Positions 18,406-27,924 of a stretch of DNA of 64,000 nucleotides are shown here, piece after piece. The notes beneath the pieces are model-generated. The model searched no databases. It had not been told where the DNA came from and was given only the letters and a program-made list of their open reading frames with translations. The stretch comes from Flavobacteriales bacterium 34_180_T64. Its GTDB lineage: Bacteria; Bacteroidota; Bacteroidia; Flavobacteriales; Flavobacteriaceae. The position numbers and the translations under genes are program-made. The stretch covers positions 248,001 to 312,000 of the forward strand of contig MAAR01000017.1 in the NCBI GenBank assembly GCA_002162765.1. The letters run 5' to 3'. Position 1 is the first letter of the stretch. The number at the start of each line of letters is the position of its first letter.

Positions 18406-19674
18406 ATGAAAATTTTATACGCTTTTCTATTCATAGGAATTACAACTTCGTTCGCTCAAAAGGATATTGAACAAGAATACATAGATATTGAATCTAAAGT
18501 CATTGAGTGGCGACGTCATTTTCATGAAAATCCTGAATTATCTAATAGCGAATTTAAAACTGCTGAAACCATTGCTACTCATTTAAGAGCGCTAGGTATT
18601 GAGGTTGAAACGGGAATTGCTATTACTGGCGTGGTTGGAATTCTAAAAGGAAATCTTCCTGGAAAGGTTATCGCTTTACGTGCAGATATTGATGCATTAC
18701 CTGTAACTGAAAACAGTGAATTATCATATAAATCAACCGTAAGAACTGAATTTCTAGGAAAAGAAACCGGAGTAGCCCATGCTTGTGGTCATGATGCCCA
18801 CACAGCAATTTTGATGGGCGTTGCAGAAATATTATCTAAAAATAAAGACAAAATAAAAGGGTCGGTAAAATTCATTTTTCAGCCTGCAGAAGAAGGCCCT
18901 CCTCCAGGTCAAGAAGGAGGTTCAAAATTAATGATCAAAGAAGGTGTTTTAGAACATCCAAAAGTAGATGCCATTTTTGGTTTACATATTAGATCTGCTG
19001 TAGAAGTTGGACAAATACATTACAAACCTGGCGGTGCAATGGCTGCAGTAGAACGTTTTGTTATTAATGTTAAAGGAAAGCAAGCACATGGTGCTGCTCC
19101 ATGGCTTGGTGTAGATCCTATACTCATTTCAGCTAAAATTATTGATGGCTTGCAAACTATTATTAGTCGTGAATCGAAATTAATTAATGAAGCTGCTGTT
19201 ATAACTGTTGGTAAAATCACGGCAGGTGTTCGTTTCAATATCATTCCAGAAAGTGCAGAACTCATAGGAACCGTTAGAACTTTAGACCCAGAAATGAAAG
19301 CTTTGGTAATACGGCGAATGACAGAAATGACAGAAACAATTGCTAAAGCTTATGGTGGAGAAGCTACAATTTCATTTAGAAATCAAACCGCAATTACTTA
19401 TAATAACCACGATCTAGTCAATCAAATGCTGCCGTCCTTAAAAAATGCGGCCGGAGACACCAATGTTGTACAAATAAAAGCAGAAACTATTGGTGAAGAT
19501 TTTTCATATTTTCAAGAGGTCGTTCCTGGGTTTTATTTTTATCTAGGAGGTATGGCAAAAGGAGATACTAAATTACATCCGCATCATACTCCAGACTTTT
19601 TTATTGATGAAAGTGGGCTTCTTTTAGGTGTAAAAGCATTAACTCAAATTACTTTAGATTATTTAAATCAATAA
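18406..19674 (+). CDS. Secreted M20-family amidohydrolase (N-acyl amino acid or hippurate hydrolase-like)
   Basis: 422 residues with an N-terminal signal peptide (ILYAFLFIGITTSFAQ), so it acts in the periplasm. The M20D signature residues are present: RRHFHENPELS near 37, LRADIDALPV, HACGHDAHTAILMG with the paired metal ligands near 127-133, QPAEEGPPPGQEGG, and a dimerisation domain containing KGKQAHGAAPW. A C-terminal HHTPDFFIDE supplies the last ligand. It should release amino acids from N-acylated or conjugated substrates. It heads a three-gene unit with 2- and 11-base gaps. Confidence 0.88.
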   Translation: MKILYAFLFIGITTSFAQKDIEQEYIDIESKVIEWRRHFHENPELSNSEFKTAETIATHLRALGIEVETGIAITGVVGILKGNLPGKVIALRADIDALPVTENSELSYKSTVRTEFLGKETGVAHACGHDAHTAILMGVAEILSKNKDKIKGSVKFIFQPAEEGPPPGQEGGSKLMIKEGVLEHPKVDAIFGLHIRSAVEVGQIHYKPGGAMAAVERFVINVKGKQAHGAAPWLGVDPILISAKIIDGLQTIISRESKLINEAAVITVGKITAGVRFNIIPESAELIGTVRTLDPEMKALVIRRMTEMTETIAKAYGGEATISFRNQTAITYNNHDLVNQMLPSLKNAAGDTNVVQIKAETIGEDFSYFQEVVPGFYFYLGGMAKGDTKLHPHHTPDFFIDESGLLLGVKALTQITLDYLNQ

Positions 19675-19676
19675 AA

Positions 19677-21248
19677 ATGGAAACTGTTATAGATTTTTTA
19701 TCGCGTATATCCTGGTGGATGTGGATTTTTATCGTTTTAGCTTTAATTGCTATACGAGATGTCTTTTTTCAAAAAACACACACGATAAGTCATAATTTTC
19801 CGATTTTGGGTCACTTACGCTATGTTTTTGAGAGTATCGGTCCCGAAATGCGACAATATTTTGTTGCGAATAACAGGGAAGAACTTCCTTTTAATCGCAT
19901 AGAACGTAGCTGGATATATGCATCTGCAAAAAAGGAAAATAACTATGAAGGATTTGGAACCGACAGAGATATTTATGCCCATCAGCATATTTTTATAAAT
20001 AATGCGATGATGCCGTATCAAATTGATGAGAATCATCCAAATAGTATTGACAAAAATTTTCTTCCTTGCGCGAAGGTAATGGGTCTGCATAATAAACGAA
20101 GAAAACCCTATCGACCTGCTTCTATCATTAACGTATCAGCAATGAGTTTTGGTTCGCTTTCTGCTAAAGCCGTAGCGTCTTTAAATAAAGGAATAAAAAT
20201 AGCAGGCGCTTATCATAATACAGGAGAAGGTGGATTATCACCGTATCACAGTCATGGTGGAGATGTGGTCTTTCATTTCGGTACTGGATATTTTGGCGTA
20301 CGGTCAGATGATGGCGGATTTTCTATGGAAAAGATGGTTAAACTAGTAGAAGACAATCCCTTCATCAAAGCAATTGAAGTAAAGCTTTCTCAAGGTGCAA
20401 AGCCTGGTAAAGGTGGTGTGCTTCCAGGTGCAAAAATAACTAAAGAAATTGCTGAGATTAGAGGCGTTGAAATTGGCAAAGATGTGCTCTCGCCTCCAAA
20501 TCACAAAGCATTTTCAAATGTATCAGAAATGGTGGACTTCATTGAATCTATAGCTGAAGCAACGGGATTACCTGTAGGAATTAAAGCAGCAATTGGAAAA
20601 TTAGAACAATGGGAAGAATTAGCAGACATTATGATAAAGACTAATAGAGGTCCAGATTTTATTACTGTTGATGGTGGCGAAGGCGGTACTGGCGCGGCTC
20701 CTCCAAGTTTTGCTGATCATGTTTCTTTACCTTGGGTATATGGATTTAGCGATGTTTATAAACTTTTTAAATCTAAAGGTCTTAGTCAGCGTATTGTTTT
20801 TATTGGTAGTGGTAAATTAGGTTTTCCTGCAAAAGCCGCTATGGCATTTTCCATGGGAGCTGATTGTATCAATGTTGCTAGAGAAGCAATGATGAGCATT
20901 GGCTGTATTCAAGCTCAAATCTGTCATACAAATCGCTGTCCGAGTGGTGTTGCTACGCAAAGCAAATGGTTACAAAATGGAATTGATCCTACACTAAAAT
21001 CACAGCGACTTGCGTTATACTTTAAGACCTTTAGAAAAGAGCTTGTTGAAATCACGCATGCAGCTGGATACGAGCATCCTTGTCAATTTAAAATGGATGA
21101 TATCGATGTTAATGTAGATGATCATCATTTGTCTAAAGAATTAAACAAAACATATATGTATGAAAAAACACTTGTTCCATTTACGTCTATGCAAGATTTA
21201 AAAGATTGTCTATATTTGGGCGGTCAATATAATCATCAATCAAACTAA
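19677..21248 (+). CDS. Membrane-anchored FMN-binding glutamate synthase-like protein
   Basis: 523 residues. One N-terminal membrane helix (about 12-29, ISWWMWIFIVLALIAI) precedes a glutamate synthase alpha-subunit FMN/Fe-S barrel domain: INVSAMSFGSLSAKAV, NTGEGGLSPYH, GAKPGKGGVLPG, DFITVDGGEGGTGAAP and IGSGKLGFPAKAAMAFSMGA. The iron-sulfur cysteines lie in GCIQAQICHTNRCPSG. The glutaminase and other GOGAT domains are absent, so it is not a full glutamate synthase. The electron partner and substrate are unknown. It is placed 2 bases after the amidohydrolase. Confidence 0.85.
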   Translation: METVIDFLSRISWWMWIFIVLALIAIRDVFFQKTHTISHNFPILGHLRYVFESIGPEMRQYFVANNREELPFNRIERSWIYASAKKENNYEGFGTDRDIYAHQHIFINNAMMPYQIDENHPNSIDKNFLPCAKVMGLHNKRRKPYRPASIINVSAMSFGSLSAKAVASLNKGIKIAGAYHNTGEGGLSPYHSHGGDVVFHFGTGYFGVRSDDGGFSMEKMVKLVEDNPFIKAIEVKLSQGAKPGKGGVLPGAKITKEIAEIRGVEIGKDVLSPPNHKAFSNVSEMVDFIESIAEATGLPVGIKAAIGKLEQWEELADIMIKTNRGPDFITVDGGEGGTGAAPPSFADHVSLPWVYGFSDVYKLFKSKGLSQRIVFIGSGKLGFPAKAAMAFSMGADCINVAREAMMSIGCIQAQICHTNRCPSGVATQSKWLQNGIDPTLKSQRLALYFKTFRKELVEITHAAGYEHPCQFKMDDIDVNVDDHHLSKELNKTYMYEKTLVPFTSMQDLKDCLYLGGQYNHQSN

Positions 21249-21259
21249 TCAATATAAAT

Positions 21260-21781
21260 ATGGAAGTTGAAAAAATATTTGAAGTCTTATTATATGCTGT
21301 TCCAGCATTAATTACAGGAATGATTGCGTATTACTTTTTTAAGGAACATACAAAGAATGAAGATGGACGTCGCCGTTTTTTATTACATAAAGACATGCAA
21401 ATTAATGCGATGCCATTACGTCTACAAGCCTATGAACGTATGGCATTATTTTTGGAACGCATCACTCCTTCAAAATTACTAATAAGAATAATTCCAACTT
21501 CCTCAAGCAAAGAAGATTATGAATCCTTACTTATAGCTTCAATAGAACAAGAATTTGAACATAATTTATCACAGCAAATATATTTAAGTGATGATTGTTG
21601 GAACATTATTGCAGCCGCCAAAAATGCCACAATTCAATTGATTAGAAAAGCAAGTTTATTAGAAAAAACGGATACTGCAAATAAACTCAGAGAAGTTGTT
21701 CTCACTGAAATGATGGAAAAACGAGCACCTAGTGATGCTGCACTGTCATATATTAAACAAGAAGTTAGCGAAATGTGGTAA
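21260..21781 (+). CDS. Unknown small membrane protein with one N-terminal helix
   Basis: 173 residues, one N-terminal transmembrane helix (about 10-26, LLYAVPALITGMIAYYFF), then a soluble helical domain with LRLQAYERMALFLERITPSKLL. The rest is helical with no catalytic motif that I can see. The composition suggests a cytoplasmic domain anchored at the inner membrane. It resembles conserved hypothetical proteins of Flavobacteriaceae. As the last gene of the amidohydrolase and FMN-protein unit it may act with them. The stop lies one base from the stop of the convergent patatin gene. Confidence 0.65.
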   Translation: MEVEKIFEVLLYAVPALITGMIAYYFFKEHTKNEDGRRRFLLHKDMQINAMPLRLQAYERMALFLERITPSKLLIRIIPTSSSKEDYESLLIASIEQEFEHNLSQQIYLSDDCWNIIAAAKNATIQLIRKASLLEKTDTANKLREVVLTEMMEKRAPSDAALSYIKQEVSEMW

Positions 21782-21782
21782 T

Positions 21783-22694
21783 CTAATCTTTGATCGCATT
21801 CATAGAACTGCTTTCTGTATGCTTCTTTTTCGCATAATCAAATCCTTGTTGCCACCAACTCACCATAAGACGCTTACTAAAAATCAATGAGTTCTCTGTT
21901 AACTTCGACGGGGTATAGTATAAATTAAGTTTTACATTATTATTTTTTGCAGCTAGTTTACCAATAGCAATATCGTGCTTTTCTACCTGATCCATTAAAT
22001 GACCAAACAAATTCATCATCAAAGAAAATGGGTTTTTCCCAAGAACTTTAAGGTTCTCCATATGTTCAGCCTCTAAAACAACTGCATCAATTTCAGTGGC
22101 TCCTCTTTTTATTGCTTCTCGAATTGGCACTACACAGCCTAACCCTCCGTCAGCATATTCAAAGCCATCAACAGTTGCCAATGACATAAACGGCACATAA
22201 TTACACGAAATCCATATCCAATTACAAAACTCTTCATATGAACACTCTTTAATAGACTTATACTCAACCTGATTCTTGGAAAGATTCGTCACAGTCACAA
22301 TTACATCTTCCTTCGTCGCCCTTATGAGCTCAAACTCCTCAAGCGTGAAATTTCGTTTAATATTTCGCATCAAAGCTTTACTTTCCCCAAAAGTGCGCTT
22401 CATTCTTATAAATTGCCAAAGCGAATTAACAAAATCAATAGAAACGAATTCTCGATTTCCTTTTTTACGCTGAACAAAAGGACTAACACTAAAAATATCC
22501 TGTTGAGTCACATTGGTAAACATGCTATAGAGTTTTGGAATATCATTTACCGCGAGATGTGGCACCAACAAGCTTCCTGTCGAAGTTCCGACAAATATAT
22601 CGTAATTACGTTGTTCTTTTTCTATAAGATATTGCGCAACGCCTCCCGCATACGCTCCTTTACTTCCTCCACCAGATATAACAAGTGCGCGCAT
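21783..22694 (-). CDS. Patatin-like phospholipase
   Basis: 303 residues, no signal peptide. The patatin catalytic features are in place: the oxyanion loop SGGGSKGAYAGG at about 7-18, the nucleophile elbow GTSTGS near 37-42 (GxSxG), and the Asp of the dyad in DGGLG near 182. It should be a cytoplasmic serine lipase acting on membrane phospholipids or other acyl esters. Single-domain bacterial patatins are often of unknown substrate. It follows the PNGase F-like gene by 34 bases on the same strand, and may be transcribed from its promoter. Confidence 0.87.
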   Translation of the reverse strand: MRALVISGGGSKGAYAGGVAQYLIEKEQRNYDIFVGTSTGSLLVPHLAVNDIPKLYSMFTNVTQQDIFSVSPFVQRKKGNREFVSIDFVNSLWQFIRMKRTFGESKALMRNIKRNFTLEEFELIRATKEDVIVTVTNLSKNQVEYKSIKECSYEEFCNWIWISCNYVPFMSLATVDGFEYADGGLGCVVPIREAIKRGATEIDAVVLEAEHMENLKVLGKNPFSLMMNLFGHLMDQVEKHDIAIGKLAAKNNNVKLNLYYTPSKLTENSLIFSKRLMVSWWQQGFDYAKKKHTESSSMNAIKD

Positions 22695-22728
22695 AATTAA
22701 CTACAGTAAAATTTATAAATAAGAAGAA

Positions 22729-24432
22729 TTATTCAACGACATTTGGCTTTGTAATTGGCGTATTACTTTTAACAATGACAAAAGTAGATGTGGCGTAGAA
22801 GGCATTTCCATTTAAACCATCACTAACCCAATCTTCATAGTCATACTCAAAATTAAGCGTATTCCCCGCAACAATACTACTTAAATTATCAATTCTAGGA
22901 GGAACCACCATTCCTGGACACCAACCCGCTCTATCTGGCTGCCAATTACCTGGATCTTGATTATTAACTGGGTTTGAAGCACATCCTAATGGCGCCAAAT
23001 TATGCTGAAACATATTTGAACCATTAATTTTGATATCATGAGTTCGATAACACCATTCAGCGCAAGGCCTTCCATCAGTATCATTAGGTGTTGCGTGTCC
23101 CCATCCAGAAATTATAGTTCTTAAATGAATACTTTCAGCATTTGAAGGCACCGTAAAAGATTTATCTAAATCCATATTGTGAGCTACACCGTAAGGTACT
23201 CCTGAGGATGACCAATCATCGTAAGCTATAAGTCTTGAGACTGCAGAATATGGATAATCAGGTGTTCCTTCAATATAATCAAAATCGACTGTAACTTCAT
23301 ATCCTCTATCATTCCAACACTCGGTTCTAATTCTTAACTCAGCCGATCCAGTCAACAATGACTTAAAATCCGTCACATCAAACTCAAACCCACGTTCTAG
23401 TTGACTATTGTCGTTCCAGTATGGCGTTATATAACGTCCTAGTTCATACATTTCTCCAGATGCAACATCTCTAACTTTTACATTGGCGTAGACATCCCAT
23501 TCATCGCAACCACCAGAAGGACATCTCAACTTAATATACATTTTTACCTGAGCAATATTAGTTAAATCATTATGCAAATTGAATGTTTGCGTCGATGATT
23601 GATTATAGCCACCTCCAAATGCAAGCCGCTCACTATTAAATGTCACATAATTATGTATAACAGGTAAGCCAACACCAGACAAATCAATTTCAACAGTGTC
23701 TGCTTCTGCATTTTGCAGAGTCAATGTTCCAGTAATATCACCGGCAATACTTGGCATAAATCTCAAATAAACTATGGTTTCATTATTCGCGTTGGCAGCT
23801 GAAATCTCCAAAGCATCTGTAAACACAGTATTATCCAAAGATATTTGAAACCCTTCAGTAACCTCTAATGAAATCCCGGTGTCCAGATTATCACCATTAA
23901 CAGATAGACTTAAGGCTGCCGAAATGCTCTGAACTTCAGTGTCTTCAAAAATCAAATCTGCGAAATTAGTACTGATTACTGGCGTGATACTTATCCCAGT
24001 TCCAATTAAATTTATCGTTACTGAAGTAGCTTGATTACTGGTAATAGCTAAACTTCCTGTAATAGGTCCAATAGCCGTTTCTGCTGGAGAGAACCTTACA
24101 TAAACAGTTGTGTTTCCTGCATTTGCCGCATCTTTAGTAATGGTAAGTTGATTAGTAAAACTAACATCATCAATTGAAACCTGGTAATTAGCTGATGCTA
24201 CCACATTAACATTTTCATTTAGATCATTTCCTCCAATTTGAATGGACTGAGAAGCCGAATGACTCATCACATCAGTATCTGTAAATGCAACTATTGTTCC
24301 AGTTGTAACTAATTGTGGTGTTGGATTTGAATTATTCCCAGAAGAATCATCGCTACTACAATTGATCGTAAATATTAATACAATAATTAACGATAGCGTA
24401 GTCAGTAATTTTGAAATGTGATGCTGTTTCAT
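22729..24432 (-). CDS. PNGase F-like glycopeptidase lipoprotein with two N-terminal Ig-like modules
   Basis: 567 residues with lipobox IFTINC, so surface or periplasmic and lipid-anchored. Two repeated beta modules (about 40-145 and 148-255) share the pattern ...YQVSIDDVSFTNQLTI... TTVYVRFSP ... G and look like choice-of-anchor or BACON-type domains. The C-terminal 310 residues resemble the two-domain N-glycanase fold of Elizabethkingia PNGase F. They include CDEWDVYANVKV, LERGFEFDVTDF and PCAEWCYRTHDI, the regions expected to hold the three catalytic acids (Asp60, Glu118 and Glu206 in PNGase F). It would release N-glycans from glycoproteins. No sugar-uptake genes flank it. Confidence 0.75.
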   Translation of the reverse strand: MKQHHISKLLTTLSLIIVLIFTINCSSDDSSGNNSNPTPQLVTTGTIVAFTDTDVMSHSASQSIQIGGNDLNENVNVVASANYQVSIDDVSFTNQLTITKDAANAGNTTVYVRFSPAETAIGPITGSLAITSNQATSVTINLIGTGISITPVISTNFADLIFEDTEVQSISAALSLSVNGDNLDTGISLEVTEGFQISLDNTVFTDALEISAANANNETIVYLRFMPSIAGDITGTLTLQNAEADTVEIDLSGVGLPVIHNYVTFNSERLAFGGGYNQSSTQTFNLHNDLTNIAQVKMYIKLRCPSGGCDEWDVYANVKVRDVASGEMYELGRYITPYWNDNSQLERGFEFDVTDFKSLLTGSAELRIRTECWNDRGYEVTVDFDYIEGTPDYPYSAVSRLIAYDDWSSSGVPYGVAHNMDLDKSFTVPSNAESIHLRTIISGWGHATPNDTDGRPCAEWCYRTHDIKINGSNMFQHNLAPLGCASNPVNNQDPGNWQPDRAGWCPGMVVPPRIDNLSSIVAGNTLNFEYDYEDWVSDGLNGNAFYATSTFVIVKSNTPITKPNVVE

Positions 24433-24542
24433 TTAGTTGTGTTTTATTAGATGCATGCAATTTATAAAATATTAGTGTTTATTTCTTAAATCATGTACTT
24501 TAGTTTCGTCAAAAAAAAGAAATGACAAAGTATTCATATTAA

Positions 24543-26645
24543 ATGCAAACAAACCTTCAAACTCCAATAGACTATTTAAAAGGTGTAGGGCCAAATCGCG
24601 CTGACTTATTGCGCAAAGAACTCGGAATTCATACCTATCAAGATTTACTTAATCTATTTCCTAATCGATATATAGACAGAACCCATTTCTATACGATTAA
24701 TCAGCTCCAGCGCAATAGTGCCGATGTTCAGATTATTGGAAAGATCATTGGATTTAAAGAAATAGCTCAACAGCGAGGCAAACGCCTTGTTGCCACTTTT
24801 CAAGACGAAACTGGCAACATAGAACTCGTATGGTTTAGAGGACAGAAGTGGATTAGAGAGCGATTGAATTTAAATACCGAGTATGTCATTTTTGGCAAAA
24901 CCAATTGGTACAGCGGAAAATTCAGTATGCCACATCCAGAAATAGAATTACTCGAAGATCACAATAAAAATTTAAGTTCGGCAATGCAAGCTGTGTATCC
25001 TTCAACCGAGAAATTATCAAATAAAGGTATTAGCAATCGGGTTATATGCAAAATAATGCAGCAACTCTTTTTAGAGACCAACGGTAGATTTGTAGAAACT
25101 TTATCCGAACCTATTCTTACTGAATTAAAACTCATCACAAAAAGCGAGGCTCTTTTTAATGTTCATTTTCCAAAGAACCAAGATCTTTTATCGAAGGCTC
25201 AATTTCGTCTAAAATTTGAAGAATTATTTTATATTCAGATTCAACTAATTTTAAAAAACCTGATTCATAAATCCAAAATAAAAGGGTTTCCATTTGAAAC
25301 TGTAGGAAATTATTTTAACACTTTTTTTAATTCACATTTACCCTTTGATTTGACCAAGGCGCAAAAGCGAGTGATTAAAGAAATTCGACAAGATCTAGGT
25401 AGCCAAGCACAAATGAACAGACTCCTACAAGGAGATGTGGGTTCTGGAAAAACCATAGTAGCGTTAATGTCAATGTTAATCGCGCTTGACAACGGTTTTC
25501 AAGCCTGTTTAATGGCGCCGACTGAAATTTTGTCAGTCCAACACTACAACGGTTTACATGACCTATGTAAAGATTTGAATATCAATATTAAACTATTAAC
25601 AGGTTCAAGTACTACTTTAAAAAGAAAAAAAATTCACGAATCTCTAGAAAATGGCGATTTACAACTGTTAATTGGTACGCATGCATTACTTGAAGACAAA
25701 GTGAAATTTAAAAATTTAGGCCTTGCTATTATAGATGAACAGCATCGATTTGGTGTTGCACAAAGAAGTAAGTTATGGGAAAAAAACACCTTCCCTCCTC
25801 ATATTTTGGTCATGACTGCCACACCAATTCCAAGAACCCTTGCAATGTCTGTTTACGGTGATTTAGATATTTCAATAATAGACGAATTACCTCCCGGAAG
25901 ACGACCAATAAAAACGGTTCATCGCTATGACAAAAATCGTTTACAGGTTTTTAAATTTATTAGAGATGAAATCACTAAAGGACGTCAAATATATATAGTA
26001 TATCCATTAATTCAGGAAAGTTCTAAAATGGACTATAAAGACTTAATGGATGGTTACGAGAGCATTGTTCGTGATTTTCCACTGCCAGATTATCAAATAT
26101 CTATCGTACATGGTAAAATGAAACCAGCAGACAAAGAGTACGAGATGCAACGTTTTGTAAAAGGAGAAACTCAAATCATGGTAGCTACTACTGTCATTGA
26201 AGTTGGTGTAAATGTGCCTAATGCATCTGTAATGATCGTAGAAAGTGCCGAAAGGTTTGGCCTCTCTCAATTACATCAACTCAGAGGCCGTGTTGGCCGT
26301 GGTGCAGAACAAAGTTTTTGCATATTAATGACGAGTCACAAACTAAGTAACGACAGTAAAGTTAGACTAGAGACCATGTGTAAAACCAATGATGGCTTCG
26401 AAATCGCAGAAGTTGATTTGCGCTTACGGGGCCCTGGAGACATAATGGGCACTCAACAAAGTGGAATTTTAAACCTAAAAATAGCCGATCTCATAAAAGA
26501 CAAGGATATTCTACAAAGCGCAAGATATTTTGCAAAAAAAGTCCTAGCGACAGATCCTTCACTCGCTACACAAGAAAACACGGCAATTCTAAATACCTAT
26601 AAGCAGCTTGGTAAATACAAAAATATCTGGAATTATATAAGTTAA
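24543..26645 (+). CDS. recG: ATP-dependent DNA helicase RecG
   Basis: 700 residues, the standard RecG size. The N-terminal wedge domain has the OB fold (DVQIIGKIIGFKEIAQQRGKR to NIELVWFRGQKW), which binds branched DNA. The motor domains carry GDVGSGKTIVAL near 297, TEILSVQHY, DEQHRFGVAQR near 397, TATPIPRTLAM and QLHQLRGRVGRG. The C-terminal DLRLRGPGDIMGTQQSG is diagnostic of RecG over other SF2 helicases. It reverses stalled replication forks and processes Holliday junctions. It stands as a single gene. Confidence 0.96.
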   Translation: MQTNLQTPIDYLKGVGPNRADLLRKELGIHTYQDLLNLFPNRYIDRTHFYTINQLQRNSADVQIIGKIIGFKEIAQQRGKRLVATFQDETGNIELVWFRGQKWIRERLNLNTEYVIFGKTNWYSGKFSMPHPEIELLEDHNKNLSSAMQAVYPSTEKLSNKGISNRVICKIMQQLFLETNGRFVETLSEPILTELKLITKSEALFNVHFPKNQDLLSKAQFRLKFEELFYIQIQLILKNLIHKSKIKGFPFETVGNYFNTFFNSHLPFDLTKAQKRVIKEIRQDLGSQAQMNRLLQGDVGSGKTIVALMSMLIALDNGFQACLMAPTEILSVQHYNGLHDLCKDLNINIKLLTGSSTTLKRKKIHESLENGDLQLLIGTHALLEDKVKFKNLGLAIIDEQHRFGVAQRSKLWEKNTFPPHILVMTATPIPRTLAMSVYGDLDISIIDELPPGRRPIKTVHRYDKNRLQVFKFIRDEITKGRQIYIVYPLIQESSKMDYKDLMDGYESIVRDFPLPDYQISIVHGKMKPADKEYEMQRFVKGETQIMVATTVIEVGVNVPNASVMIVESAERFGLSQLHQLRGRVGRGAEQSFCILMTSHKLSNDSKVRLETMCKTNDGFEIAEVDLRLRGPGDIMGTQQSGILNLKIADLIKDKDILQSARYFAKKVLATDPSLATQENTAILNTYKQLGKYKNIWNYIS

Positions 26646-26670
26646 AAAGCCCAACCTTTCGATTGAGCTT
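26644..26670 (-). terminator. Terminator of the DUF2911 gene; copy 2 of a repeated element
   Basis: On the minus strand: arms AAGCTCAA and TTGGGCTT around TCGAAAGG, then TTTTT. It lies about 35 bases beyond the DUF2911 stop, and also between it and recG. It differs from the copy at 15267-15290 by a single base in 24. Confidence 0.7.
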
Positions 26671-26704
26671 ATTACATAACTATTTGTGATTTAATTGATT
26701 GAAT

Positions 26705-27796
26705 CTAATTCGAGTCCAATTCAGCAAGTAATTTTTCGGAATTAGCTTTTACATTCGCAGCGGGATTTAGTGATAATGCTTTCTTTAATGATTTAATAGC
26801 ATTTTTCTTATCTCCCATTGTTTTATAGCATTCACCTAAGCTGTCATATGCATTGGCGCTTTCAGGATTATTTGCGACGTTTTGCTTGAAATATTTTAAC
26901 GCTCTTTCATAATCTTTTGCACCTAACATTTGATACCCAATAGCATTCAATTGCGCTGTATTCGCCATTTTTGCTGCCTCATCTATCATTGCTGCGTATT
27001 CATCTGGCTTTCCCATTTTATTTAAAATCTGAGCTTTGATTGCTACATTATTAAATGTCTTTTGGCTGTAAAACTGTCCTGCAATAGCATTATCAATCCA
27101 GCCTAAAGCTTCATTTAAATCACCGCCATTATTCATCGCATAATTAGCAGCTTGCTCCCAATTTTGCCTCTGAAAACCTGTGCGTCCTATAGATTTATCT
27201 CTAAACTCATTTAGTACAATATTAGCAACATCCATTTCAATTGTAATGGGAAATTCTTTTTTTTCCCAGATTAGAGAAGCCACCGTTGTATTTCCTGCAA
27301 CCGAATTAAATTCGAATGTCAATAGTTCTCTATGCGATGTCGATTTAGTTGAAATCTCGGCTCTCAATGCATCATGACTAGCATCATAAAAGAAACTGCC
27401 CCAAGCCGCATTATCATGTGACAAAATTAGAGTTGCTTGATTATTTTCCTTTACTTCAAAATGCAAACCGTAGGTACCTGCTTTAATAGTCTTACCTTCC
27501 ACTTTCGCATCATGAGAAAATGTAATTGTAGTATTTTCGTTAGCACCTGCTCTCCATGGCGCTGCTTTTGAGGTTCCGAATCCTAAGTTATTCATGCCAA
27601 ATGGCACCAATTTCCCCCAAACTTCGCGTCCATTAACACTAGGTCTAGAATACGTAATACTAATATCCGAAATTCCTACACGTTGTGTTATAGTAGCTTG
27701 TTGACTACCGCGTGGTGTGTTGATTTGTGCAAATGTATTCATATTAAAAGCGAATACTAAGCACACAAAAATTTTAATAATGTTGATGTTTTTCAT
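26705..27796 (-). CDS. DUF2911 protein with C-terminal TPR repeats
   Basis: 363 residues with a signal peptide ending FAQ, so exported. The DUF2911 domain occupies about 25-190: PRGSQQATITQRVGISDI, YSRPSVNGREVWGKLVPFG, the WRAGANENTTITF core, IKAGTYGLHFE and LIWEKKEFPI. Residues about 215-360 are helical, and the last 80 form two or three clear TPR units (AIGYQMLGAKDYERALKYF, SANAYDSLGECYKTMGDKK, AIKSLKKALSLNP). Function is unknown; TPRs suggest a protein partner. It is a single gene, with a small inverted repeat just upstream of its start. Confidence 0.82.
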   Translation of the reverse strand: MKNINIIKIFVCLVFAFNMNTFAQINTPRGSQQATITQRVGISDISITYSRPSVNGREVWGKLVPFGMNNLGFGTSKAAPWRAGANENTTITFSHDAKVEGKTIKAGTYGLHFEVKENNQATLILSHDNAAWGSFFYDASHDALRAEISTKSTSHRELLTFEFNSVAGNTTVASLIWEKKEFPITIEMDVANIVLNEFRDKSIGRTGFQRQNWEQAANYAMNNGGDLNEALGWIDNAIAGQFYSQKTFNNVAIKAQILNKMGKPDEYAAMIDEAAKMANTAQLNAIGYQMLGAKDYERALKYFKQNVANNPESANAYDSLGECYKTMGDKKNAIKSLKKALSLNPAANVKANSEKLLAELDSN

Positions 27797-27820
27797 GATT
27801 TCTTTTGGTTTAATTAGTTG

Positions 27821-27835
27821 GTTCTAAATTAGAAC
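27821..27835. promoter_or_regulatory. Perfect 7-1-7 inverted repeat upstream of the DUF2911 gene
   Basis: GTTCTAAATTAGAAC has perfect 7-base arms around a single A, 25 bases before the start codon. Position and size fit a dimeric repressor site, but no regulator is known. Confidence 0.35.
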
Positions 27836-27924
27836 TATTAACACGGGCTGCATGTTAGCAGAACGTTAAAAAGAAAACTTAAACTGTTAATTAACGATTT
27901 GTTAAGAAGAATGAAAACTAACTA

